DNA from: Cupriavidus sp. D384
GTDB taxonomy: Bacteria; Pseudomonadota; Gammaproteobacteria; Burkholderiales; Burkholderiaceae
Assembly (NCBI RefSeq): GCF_001652915.1
Contig: NZ_BBQI01000098.1
Coordinates: 62,001-126,000, forward strand
DNA: 64,000 nt
Reading direction: 5' to 3'
Part shown: positions 8,627 through 16,342 of the stretch, one piece after another
Layout of the letters: every line of letters begins with the position of its first letter
How positions within the stretch are numbered: the first letter of the stretch is position 1
Made by a program: the position numbers and the translations under genes
Notes under the pieces: generated by a model
Databases searched by the model: none
Told to the model about the DNA's origin: nothing
Seen by the model: the letters and a program-made list of their open reading frames with translations, nothing else

Positions 8627-9433
8627 ATGCGTTCTCGTACTGCGAATCAGAACGTCCGCCAGGCGGACGATCAGGGCCAATCCGTCGAAGAGGGCGCACG
8701 CGCCTTGCGGCGCGGCCTGACGCTGCTGGATGCCATCCTGGCGGGCGGCAAGGACGGCTTGCGCGTGGTGGACCTGTGCCGCGCCGCAGCGCTGGAGCGG
8801 CCTACCGTCTACCGGCTGCTCGCCACGCTGATCGAGTGTGGCTATGTGGTGCAGCGCGGGCGCTTCCGGTACGTAAAGGGCCCGCGGCTTGCGGCGCTGC
8901 CGCAGCGCGGCGAGTCTGCCGACCTGGCCGAGCGGCTCCATCCGGTGCTGGCCCGCATCAGCCAGGCCTGCGGCGATGCAGCATTCGGCATCGTCCGCGA
9001 CGGGGCGCTGTCACGCTGCATCGCGCGCCATGTCGGCACGCATCCGGTGCAGGTACTGGTGATCCAGGTCGGTACCCGCCAGCCGCTGGGGGTGGGCGCC
9101 GCCGGGCTGGCGCTGCTGGCGGCGCTGTCCGATGGCGCGGTGGACGACGTCATCGCCACCAATGCCGACGCGCTGGTGCAATACGGCGGCATGACGCCCG
9201 ACCGCATGCGCATCCTGATCCGCGCCACGCGCGAGCGCGGCTACTCGGTCATCGGCAACCACGCCACGCGCGGCGCTCTGGCAGTGGGCATGGCCGTTGC
9301 GGATCGCGATGGCGAACCCGTGGCCGGTATCAGCGTAGCCACCACGCTGGCCCGTATGCCGCGCGAGCGGCAGCAGTTGCTGGCCCGTGTGATGCGCGAT
9401 GCGGTGCGGGATCTGCTGCCGGAAGGGTTGTAG
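8627..9433 (+). CDS. IclR-family transcriptional regulator
   Basis: A 268-residue IclR protein with an N-terminal winged helix (GLTLLDAILAGGKDGLRVVDLCRAAALERPTVYRLL as helix-turn-helix, residues about 25-65) and an effector-binding C-terminal domain ending in an AISVATTLARMP-type stretch (GISVATTLARMP). It is divergent from the bug/ligase/lyase/SDR operon and is its likely local regulator, with the CoA ester or free acid as probable effector. No strong ribosome binding site precedes ATG 8627, but this start gives the usual family length. Confidence 0.9.
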   Translation: MRSRTANQNVRQADDQGQSVEEGARALRRGLTLLDAILAGGKDGLRVVDLCRAAALERPTVYRLLATLIECGYVVQRGRFRYVKGPRLAALPQRGESADLAERLHPVLARISQACGDAAFGIVRDGALSRCIARHVGTHPVQVLVIQVGTRQPLGVGAAGLALLAALSDGAVDDVIATNADALVQYGGMTPDRMRILIRATRERGYSVIGNHATRGALAVGMAVADRDGEPVAGISVATTLARMPRERQQLLARVMRDAVRDLLPEGL

Positions 9434-9585
9434 CCTAGGCGGCCGGTTACCGAAATCGCTAAATATCGGCGCCAAAAACTCTGAATTCGGATTCCGCCGG
9501 CCTCGGCGTAACCTGCCCGCATGCAGTCGGCTCGGGCCTGGTCCCGCCCGGCCTGTTCCGACGCGCCATGGGGAGGACCCGTCAG

Positions 9586-10083
9586 GTGAACGATCTGGCC
9601 GATATCGTCACGCCGCCCCCGCCATCCTGGTTGCCCCAGACGGCGGGCTGGCTCGTGGCCGGCATCTGCGTGCTCTGCGCCTTGCTGTGGCTGGGCTGGC
9701 GAATGTGGCGCCACTGGCGCGCCAACCGTTATCGGCGGGCCGCGCTGAGGGAACTGGGCCGCCTGCAGGCCGGGTTGGATGCCGATGGCCCTGAAGGTGC
9801 GGATCGCGCGCAGGCGCTGCTGGGGTTGGCGGAACTGCTCAAGCGCACCGCGCTGGCAGCCTGGCCGCGCGAGACCGTGGCTGCCCTGTCCGGCACGTCC
9901 TGGCGCGATTTCCTGCTGGCCCACGCCGGGCGGGCGACGGATGCCGTGCCGCCGCTGGCCGCCCTGATCGAAACCGAATACCTGAACCGCGCCGCGCTCG
10001 GACACTGGCCGGCACAGCAGACCCGTGACACGGCGGCTGCCTGCCGCCGCTGGATTGCCGAGCATCAGGCGCCGCCCGCATGA
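9586..10083 (+). CDS. DUF4381 membrane protein of a MoxR/Bat cluster
   Basis: A 165-residue protein with one TM helix (about LPQTAGWLVAGICVLCALLWLGW) and a cytoplasmic part containing the DUF4381 pattern (LLGLAELLKRTAL..W, GTSWRDFLLA). The family is found almost only between MoxR/DUF58 and VWA (Bat) genes. GTG 9586 is chosen because GGGAGG lies nine bases upstream; ATG 9568 overlaps that site. Its stop overlaps the BatA start (ATGA). Its biochemical role is unknown; it probably helps to assemble the membrane VWA complex. Confidence 0.82.
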   Translation: MNDLADIVTPPPPSWLPQTAGWLVAGICVLCALLWLGWRMWRHWRANRYRRAALRELGRLQAGLDADGPEGADRAQALLGLAELLKRTALAAWPRETVAALSGTSWRDFLLAHAGRATDAVPPLAALIETEYLNRAALGHWPAQQTRDTAAACRRWIAEHQAPPA

Positions 10084-11096
10084 TCGCGTTTGCCTATCCG
10101 TGGCTGTTCGTGCTGCTGCCCCTGCCGCTGCTGGTGTGGTGGCGGGTGCCGCCGTATCGCGAAACCAGTGCATCGGTGCGGCTGCCGTTCTTTGGCGAGG
10201 TCGCCAGCGCGGCCGGGCTGCAGCCCGCCGCCGGCGCGCATGTGCCACGGCGCAACCTGATGCAGCATCTGCTGGCGCCGCTGGCCTGGGCGCTGGTCGT
10301 GGTGGCGCTGGCGCGGCCGCAGTTCCTGGAGCCGCCGGTCTACAAGAGCGAACCCGTGCGTGACCTGCTGCTGGCCCTGGACTTGTCGCAGTCGATGGAC
10401 ACCCGCGACTTCAAGGACCCCACCGGCGTGGTCGAAGCGCGCGTGCAAGCCGTACGTCAGGTGGTGAGCGATTTCGTGGCCCACCGGCCCGGCGACCGCA
10501 TCGGACTGATCGTGTTTGGCGATGCGCCATATCCGCTGGCGCCGTTCACGCTCGACCACGCACTGGTGCGCACGCTGATCGACGACATGGTGCCCGGCAT
10601 GGCCGGCGCCAGCACGTCGCTGGGCGATGCCATCGGACTCGGCATCAAGATGTTCGACAACAGCCAGGCCGCCGAGAAGGTGCTGATCCTGCTGACCGAC
10701 GGCAATGACACGGCCAGCCGCATGCCGCCAGCGCAGGCAGCGGATATCGCCCGGACGCGCGGCGTGGTGGTGCATACCGTGGGCATTGGCGATCCTGCCG
10801 CCACTGGCGAGCAGAAGGTGGATCTGCAAACGCTGCAGCGCATTGCCAGCGCCACGGGCGGCCGCTACTTCTTCGGCGCCGACCAGACCGCGCTGGCATC
10901 GATCTATGCCACGCTCGACCGCGTGACGCCACACAAGGAAAAGACGTTGAGCTGGCGCCCGCGCCGCGAACTGTTCATGTGGCCGCTAGGCGCCGCCGTG
11001 CTGCTGGTGCTGGCGTACCAGGTGGCCATGGCAGCCTATGCGTACGCGCTGGCACGCGCGCCGGAGTCGAACGTGCGCAAGGAGCCCGCTGCATGA
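10080..11096 (+). CDS. batA: BatA-like von Willebrand factor A membrane protein
   Basis: A 338-residue protein with two N-terminal TM helices (BatA domain), a VWA domain and a C-terminal TM helix. The metal-ion-dependent adhesion site is intact: Asp101 in LDLSQSMDT (DxSxS), Thr in GASTSLGDAI and Asp in LLTDGND. The VWA domain is placed on the periplasmic face in this family. It is coupled by four-base overlaps to DUF4381 and to the next gene. MoxR ATPases are thought to remodel such VWA complexes, with links to aerotolerance or envelope stress in other bacteria. Confidence 0.88.
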   Translation: MIAFAYPWLFVLLPLPLLVWWRVPPYRETSASVRLPFFGEVASAAGLQPAAGAHVPRRNLMQHLLAPLAWALVVVALARPQFLEPPVYKSEPVRDLLLALDLSQSMDTRDFKDPTGVVEARVQAVRQVVSDFVAHRPGDRIGLIVFGDAPYPLAPFTLDHALVRTLIDDMVPGMAGASTSLGDAIGLGIKMFDNSQAAEKVLILLTDGNDTASRMPPAQAADIARTRGVVVHTVGIGDPAATGEQKVDLQTLQRIASATGGRYFFGADQTALASIYATLDRVTPHKEKTLSWRPRRELFMWPLGAAVLLVLAYQVAMAAYAYALARAPESNVRKEPAA

Positions 11097-12694
11097 GCGA
11101 TGGCCTCCAGGCGCTGACCCAGTTCCATTTCCTGCGCCCCGCGTGGCTGCTGGTGCTGATTGCCGCCGTGTGGCTGCCGTGGGCTTTGAGCAGGCAAGCC
11201 GACGTGCGGCGCCGCTGGCGCGGGACCATCGCCCCGCATCTGCTTGACGCGCTGGTCGTGCGCGAGGGCCGCCATCGCACGGTGCGCCCGGTGCATATGA
11301 CGGCGCTGGCCCTGGCACTGGGCGCGCTGGCGCTGGCCGGGCCCACGTGGGAACGCGAGCGGCCGCCGTTCCTTTCGGACAAGGCGCCGCTTGTCATTGC
11401 CGTGGACCTGACGCCCGACATGAACGCGATCGACATCACGCCAACCCGGCTGGAGCGCGCCAAGCTCAAGATCAAGGCGTTGCTGGCCCACCGCGACGGC
11501 GGCCGCACGGCGCTCTATGCCTACGCCGGTTCCACCCATCTGGTGCTGCCGCTGACCGACGACGCGGCATTGCTGCAGACCTTTGTCGATGCGCTGCAGA
11601 CCGCGATCATGCCCGTGCCGGGCAAGGACACGGCACGGGCGGTCCAGACCATCGGCGCGGCATTGTCGAAGGAACCGGTGCCCGGCACCATCCTGCTGCT
11701 GACCGATGGCGTGGAGCCTGCCGCCATGGCGGCCCTGCAGCAGCGCGACAAACGCACGCAGATCGTGGTGCTTGCCATTGGCACCGCCGCAGGCGGCCCG
11801 CTGAAGGCTGGGGACGGTGCGGCGCCCGGGCTCGATGCCGCGGCGCTGCACCGCCTGCGCGACACTGGCGTACCTGTGGCAACGTTGACCACCGACAGCG
11901 ACGACGACGTGGCCTGGGTACAGCGCCACGTCCAGTCGCACGTGGAGCAGGCAAGCGCCCAGGACACGCTGCGCTGGCACGATGCAGGCTGGCCGCTGAC
12001 CATTCCCATCGCCGTGCTGGCGCTGCTCTGGTTCCGCAAGGGCTGGACCATCCGCTGGCTGGCGTCGCTGGCCCTGGCCGTGCTGATGGCGGCGCCCCGC
12101 GGCGATGTGCTGGCACAGGCCAGCCCGCCGGAACGCGGCTGGCACTTTGTCGATCTATGGCTGACGCACGACCAGCAAGGCCGGCGCGCGTTTGCGCGCG
12201 GCAACTACGCGGCGGCGGCCACATTGTTCGATGACCCGATGTGGCGCGGCGTGGCGTACTACCGCGCCGGAAAATTCGACGAGGCGGCCCGGGCCTTCGA
12301 GCAGATCAGCACGACCGACGCCCAGTTCAACCTTGGCAATGCACTGGCCCGGCAGAACAAGTACCCGGAAGCCGCCGCCCGCTACCGGCTGGTGCTGCAG
12401 CAGCGCCCCGGCTGGCCGCCCGCGCAGCGCAACCTGGCGCTGATGCAGCAGGCCATCGAGCGCCAGAAGCAGGCCGAGAAGAACGACAAGGGGGACGAGG
12501 AACCGCCCGACCTGAAGCCCGACCAGATCGAACTGGACCCCAGCAAGCCGCCACCGCCGCCGGGCGGCGACAAGACACAGCAGGGGCTGGTGCAGCAGAA
12601 CGCCGACATGTGGATGCGCGCGATCCAGACCTCACCCACAATGCTGCTGGCGCGCAAGTTCGCGTTGCAGTCACAGGCCCAGGCCCGGCCATGA
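11093..12694 (+). CDS. BatB/BatC-like VWA protein with C-terminal TPR repeats
   Basis: A 533-residue fusion: two N-terminal TM helices, a VWA domain, TM helices (about TIPIAVLALLWF and WLASLALAVLMAAP), then a periplasmic tetratricopeptide part (AFARGNYAAAATLFDD, AYYRAGKFDEAARAFE, NALARQNKYPEAAARY) and a charged/proline-rich tail. BatB and BatC functions are thus on one chain. Unlike its neighbour, the MIDAS motif is degenerate (VDLTPDMNA, DxTxD instead of DxSxS), so metal binding may be altered. ATGA overlaps join it to both flanking genes. Confidence 0.86.
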   Translation: MSDGLQALTQFHFLRPAWLLVLIAAVWLPWALSRQADVRRRWRGTIAPHLLDALVVREGRHRTVRPVHMTALALALGALALAGPTWERERPPFLSDKAPLVIAVDLTPDMNAIDITPTRLERAKLKIKALLAHRDGGRTALYAYAGSTHLVLPLTDDAALLQTFVDALQTAIMPVPGKDTARAVQTIGAALSKEPVPGTILLLTDGVEPAAMAALQQRDKRTQIVVLAIGTAAGGPLKAGDGAAPGLDAAALHRLRDTGVPVATLTTDSDDDVAWVQRHVQSHVEQASAQDTLRWHDAGWPLTIPIAVLALLWFRKGWTIRWLASLALAVLMAAPRGDVLAQASPPERGWHFVDLWLTHDQQGRRAFARGNYAAAATLFDDPMWRGVAYYRAGKFDEAARAFEQISTTDAQFNLGNALARQNKYPEAAARYRLVLQQRPGWPPAQRNLALMQQAIERQKQAEKNDKGDEEPPDLKPDQIELDPSKPPPPPGGDKTQQGLVQQNADMWMRAIQTSPTMLLARKFALQSQAQARP

Positions 12695-13770
12695 CGATGC
12701 GCTGGCTGGCGGTTCTGCTGCTGTTCCTGTCCGGCGTGGTCCAGGCCGCCGCGCCCACGGTGCGGGTGCGGGTGCTGGGCCAGCAGCCCGTGGTGGCCGG
12801 GCAGTCGGTACAGATCGAGGTCACGATCCTGACACCGAATTTCTTCCTGTCGGCGCCCGCGTTTCCGGCGCTCCAGGTGCCCGGTGCCGTGGTGACGATG
12901 CCGGACGAGCGGGGGGTGAATTCCACCGAGACCATCGATGGCACCAGCTATGCGGGCATCCGCAAGATCTACGTGTTCACGCCGCAGACCGGGGGCGATT
13001 TCACGCTGCCGACGCCCGAGATTCACTTCCGGTGGTCCGGCGATGGCGGCAAGCCGCAGGATGCCACGGTGACGCTACCGGCCATCACGATCCATGCGGG
13101 CGGGCAAGGGAACGATAGCCAGGGCGCTGCGCCTTCGGCTTCGGCCCCGTCCGCCGCGCCCCTGCTGCCGGCCGCGCCCATCCACATCCAGCAGACGTTC
13201 GACCAGCCTGTCAGCGGCAAGGATGCGCACCTTCGGGCTGGCGATGCACTGGTACGGACCATCACGATCTTTGCGCCCGGCACGCCCGCGATGATGATCG
13301 AGCCGCCCCAACTGGCCGCGCCACGCGGGGTGCGGCAGTTCCGCGCCGATCCACAACTGCAGGACGGCGTTGCCGCCAGCGGCGACGAGCCGGCCGGCAC
13401 AAGCGGCGGGCGGCGTGTGGAGACCATCACCTATGTGTTCGAAGGCAGCGGCCATTACACGCTGCCGGCGGTTTCCGTGGCGTGGTACGACCCGGCCACC
13501 GGCAAGCGCGCGCAGTCGTCCGCGCCAGCCGTGACCATCGACGTCGCTCGCGCCGCCCCCGGACTGGGATTGGCGCCCTCCGGTGGGACACCGCTGCAGA
13601 TCCCGGACTGGCTCGACTGGCGGTGGGTGGCGCTGCTGGCAGGCGTGTTGATCGGGGCGGGCTACGCGGCATGGCGCTGGCACAAGGGCTGGCGTCCGCA
13701 CGGCCGGCGCGCGCATGGGGACGGGCCGCACCGCCGCAATGCGCCCCCGCTGCCGCCACTGAATCCGTAG
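12691..13770 (+). CDS. BatD-like protein
   Basis: A 359-residue exported protein with a signal peptide (AVLLLFLSGVVQAAAP), immunoglobulin-like beta domains typical of BatD (VVAGQSVQIEVTI, TYAGIRKIYVFTPQTGGDFTLP shortened here to IYVFTPQTGGDFTLP) and a C-terminal TM helix (VALLAGVLIGAGYAAW) with a short basic cytoplasmic tail. BatD is the usual last member of Bat gene sets. ATG 12691 overlaps the preceding stop and is followed directly by the signal peptide. A 116-bp gap separates it from the formylglycine-type gene, the largest gap in this run. Confidence 0.82.
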   Translation: MTMRWLAVLLLFLSGVVQAAAPTVRVRVLGQQPVVAGQSVQIEVTILTPNFFLSAPAFPALQVPGAVVTMPDERGVNSTETIDGTSYAGIRKIYVFTPQTGGDFTLPTPEIHFRWSGDGGKPQDATVTLPAITIHAGGQGNDSQGAAPSASAPSAAPLLPAAPIHIQQTFDQPVSGKDAHLRAGDALVRTITIFAPGTPAMMIEPPQLAAPRGVRQFRADPQLQDGVAASGDEPAGTSGGRRVETITYVFEGSGHYTLPAVSVAWYDPATGKRAQSSAPAVTIDVARAAPGLGLAPSGGTPLQIPDWLDWRWVALLAGVLIGAGYAAWRWHKGWRPHGRRAHGDGPHRRNAPPLPPLNP

Positions 13771-13886
13771 TTCACAAAATCATTCAGATCAAAGTTCCAA
13801 AAGTTTGCATTCCGCTCTGGCAGCGACCCCGCCCATACTGGGATGGCTGGATCAGGTGATCGAATCGTATCGTGCAAGGAGTGTCG

Positions 13887-15083
13887 ATGGGACGGAAGCA
13901 GCAAGGCAGGGCCATTGCCACCGCCACGCCGGTCTGGCGCCAACGTGTGTGGCTGGTGGCGCTTGCGCTGGGCATGGTTGCGGCCGGTGCCGGCGGTACC
14001 TGGTGGTACCACGCGAAGAGCGCGCGCACCGATGCCCCGGCCATCCGTGCCGGCGATGGGGTAAGTGGCCCGCGCGGCATGGTCCATGTCCCCGGCGGCG
14101 ATTTCCAGATGGGCAGCGACCACAAGATGGCGCAAGCCAATGAGCGCCCCGCGCACAAGGTCCACGTGAACGGCTTCTGGATGGACCAGCACCACGTGAC
14201 CAATGCCGAATTCCGCAAGTTCGTTGCCGCCACCGGCTACCTGACCACGGCCGAGCGCAGGCCGGACTGGGAAACCATCAAGGTGCAGCTGCCGCCCGGT
14301 ACGCCGCGACCGCCTGACAGCGCGATGGTTGCCGGCGCCATGGTCTTCGTCGGCACCAACAGCCCGGTGCCGCTGCGCGAGTACTGGCGCTGGTGGCGCT
14401 TTGTGCCCGGCGCCGACTGGAAGCATCCGAACGGCCCCGGCAGCAATATCGACGGCAAGGACAACCACCCCGTGGTGCAGGTCTCGTACGAGGACGTGCA
14501 GGCCTACGCGCGATGGGTGGGCAAGCGCCTGCCCACCGAGGCCGAATGGGAATTCGCCGCCCGCGGTGGCCTGGAACAGTCCACCTACGCCTGGGGCGAC
14601 CAGTTCGCGCCCGATGGCCGCCAGATGGCCAACGTCTGGCAGGGGCAGCAGGTGCAGCCTTTTCCGGTGGTCAGCGCCAAGGCCGGTGGCGCGGCGGGCA
14701 CCAGCCCGGTGGGCACCTTTCCGGCCAATGGCTACGGCCTCTACGACATGACCGGCAACGCATGGCAATGGGTTGCCGACTGGTACCGGGCCGACCAGTT
14801 CCGGCGCGAGGCCGGCGTGACCACGGCCGCGCTGCAGAACCCGGCTGGCCCGTCCGATTCGTGGGACCCGACCGAACCCGGTGTCCCGGTGTCCGCGCCC
14901 AAACGCGTGACGCGCGGCGGGTCGTTCCTGTGCAACGAGGATTTTTGCCTGAGCTACCGGCCCAGCGCCCGGCGCGGCACCGATCCATACACGAGCATGT
15001 CGCACCTGGGGTTCCGGCTGGTGATGGATGACGGCACCTGGGCCGAAGCCCGCCGGCAGCCCGCGCTTGCCGCACGTCCGTAA
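13887..15083 (+). CDS. membrane-anchored formylglycine-generating-enzyme (SUMF1) family protein
   Basis: A 398-residue protein: N-terminal signal-anchor helix (about 25-43, VWLVALALGMVAAGAGGTWW), then a complete FGE-sulfatase domain (VPGGDFQMGS, ERPAHKVHVNGFWMDQHHVTNAEF, RLPTEAEWEFAARGG, GLYDMTGNAWQWVADWY, LGFRLV). Cys349 and Cys354 in GGSFLCNEDFC match the spacing of the redox/copper cysteines of genuine formylglycine-generating enzymes, so it may be catalytically competent, which many SUMF1-fold proteins are not. The topology puts the domain in the periplasm. ATG 13887 has AAGGAG six bases upstream. No sulfatase gene is in the window. Confidence 0.85.
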   Translation: MGRKQQGRAIATATPVWRQRVWLVALALGMVAAGAGGTWWYHAKSARTDAPAIRAGDGVSGPRGMVHVPGGDFQMGSDHKMAQANERPAHKVHVNGFWMDQHHVTNAEFRKFVAATGYLTTAERRPDWETIKVQLPPGTPRPPDSAMVAGAMVFVGTNSPVPLREYWRWWRFVPGADWKHPNGPGSNIDGKDNHPVVQVSYEDVQAYARWVGKRLPTEAEWEFAARGGLEQSTYAWGDQFAPDGRQMANVWQGQQVQPFPVVSAKAGGAAGTSPVGTFPANGYGLYDMTGNAWQWVADWYRADQFRREAGVTTAALQNPAGPSDSWDPTEPGVPVSAPKRVTRGGSFLCNEDFCLSYRPSARRGTDPYTSMSHLGFRLVMDDGTWAEARRQPALAARP

Positions 15084-15120
15084 GCCGCTTCCCGTTTTGA
15101 CGATCAAGGAGGAAAGCACG

Positions 15121-16215
15121 ATGCCATTCGCCTGGGCAGGTAGCCATCGGCTTGTTCGCCGTGCGGTGTCCGACGTGAAGGCCGTCGCCGTCCTGGCGAT
15201 GCTGCTGGCAGCACTGGGCGGCTGTGCGTCTTCGCCCGGTGCGGATGGGGCGGCCAGCGCGCAGCCAGCGGGAACGGCCACCGCGGCCAGCGCCGCAACG
15301 GCATTGCCATCGTGGCGCGACGGTGCGGCCCGACAGGCCATTGTCCGCTTCGTCGAAGCGGTCACGCGACCGGGCACGCCTGAGTACGTGCCACCTGCGG
15401 AGCGCATCGCCGTGTTCGACAACGACGGCACGCTGTGGAGCGAGCAGCCGCTGTACTTCCAGTTCTTCTTCCTGCTCGACCAGATTCGCGCCGCCGCGCC
15501 CCAGCATCCCGAATGGAAGAACAACCCTGCCTTCAAGGCGCTGATGGCCAATGACATGGCCGGGCTGATGCGCGAGGAAAAGCGCCTGCTGCCGCTGATC
15601 GCCCAGGCCAACAGCGGCATGACGGTGGACGAGTACGACCGCACGATCCGCGCGTGGCTGGATACCGCGCGCCACCCGAAATTCAACCGGCCCTATACCG
15701 ACCTGGTGTTCCAGCCGCAGATCGAGCTGCTGAACTACCTGCGGGCCAACGGGTTCAAGACGTTCATCGTGTCGGGCGGCACCATCGAGTTCATGCGGCC
15801 GTGGTCGGAGCGTGTGTACGGCATCCCGCCCGAGCAGGTGGTGGGGTCCACGCAGACCGTGACGTACGAGGTGCGCAATGGCCAGCCCACGCTGCTGCGC
15901 GGCCCCAAGCTCGAATTCATCAATGACGGCGCCGGCAAGCCGGTGGGCATCTATCGGCAGATTGGCCGGCGGCCGATCCTGGCCGTGGGCAATTCCGACG
16001 GCGACCTGCAGATGCTGCAGTACACGATGGCCGGCACCGGCCAGCGCCTGGCCGTGCTGGTCCACCACGACGATGCCGAGCGCGAGTTTGCGTACGACCG
16101 CAAGTCGGGCATCGGCAAGCTCGACAAGGCGCTGGACGAGGCGCTCACGCGCGGCTGGACCGTCATCAGCATGAAGCAGGACTGGGCGCGCATCTATCCA
16201 TTTGTCCGGCCCTGA
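15121..16215 (+). CDS. HAD-family phosphatase lipoprotein
   Basis: A 364-residue protein with a lipoprotein signal (MLLAALGGCASS) and a haloacid-dehalogenase fold. Motif I is FDNDGTLW with Asp100 as nucleophile and Asp102 as acid/base; motif II is in FIVSGG; the metal-binding motif is GNSDGD. It resembles periplasmic phosphoserine-phosphatase-like HAD enzymes. AAGGAGGAAAG lies just before ATG 15121 and the gene is 37 bp after the FGE-type gene, so co-transcription is likely. The substrate is unknown. Confidence 0.85.
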   Translation: MPFAWAGSHRLVRRAVSDVKAVAVLAMLLAALGGCASSPGADGAASAQPAGTATAASAATALPSWRDGAARQAIVRFVEAVTRPGTPEYVPPAERIAVFDNDGTLWSEQPLYFQFFFLLDQIRAAAPQHPEWKNNPAFKALMANDMAGLMREEKRLLPLIAQANSGMTVDEYDRTIRAWLDTARHPKFNRPYTDLVFQPQIELLNYLRANGFKTFIVSGGTIEFMRPWSERVYGIPPEQVVGSTQTVTYEVRNGQPTLLRGPKLEFINDGAGKPVGIYRQIGRRPILAVGNSDGDLQMLQYTMAGTGQRLAVLVHHDDAEREFAYDRKSGIGKLDKALDEALTRGWTVISMKQDWARIYPFVRP

Positions 16216-16270
16216 TCCTGGCGATTTCCTGAACGCCTGACGCCCTGACCCAAACCAGAGGGAGCTTTCG

Positions 16271-16342
16271 ATGAGACCAGAAACGGGCACGCGTCTGACC
16301 AGGCTGGCCAAGGTCCAGCAACCGCAACAGCAGAAAAAGTGA
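16271..16342 (+). CDS. 23-residue ORF translationally coupled to the next gene
   Basis: ATG 16271 is preceded by a good ribosome binding site (GAGGGAG, about six bases away) and encodes MRPETGTRLTRLAKVQQPQQ followed by QKK. Its stop TGA overlaps the GTG start of the spermidine-synthase-like gene in GTGA. This layout is typical of a translated leader or coupled small gene. The peptide is basic and Gln-rich, with no recognisable domain. Confidence 0.5.
   Translation: MRPETGTRLTRLAKVQQPQQQKK

Noticed and set aside
13662..15686. 674-codon minus-strand open frame
   Set aside because: Antisense to BatD, FGE-type and HAD genes, all of which have clear motifs and ribosome binding sites; no recognisable protein.
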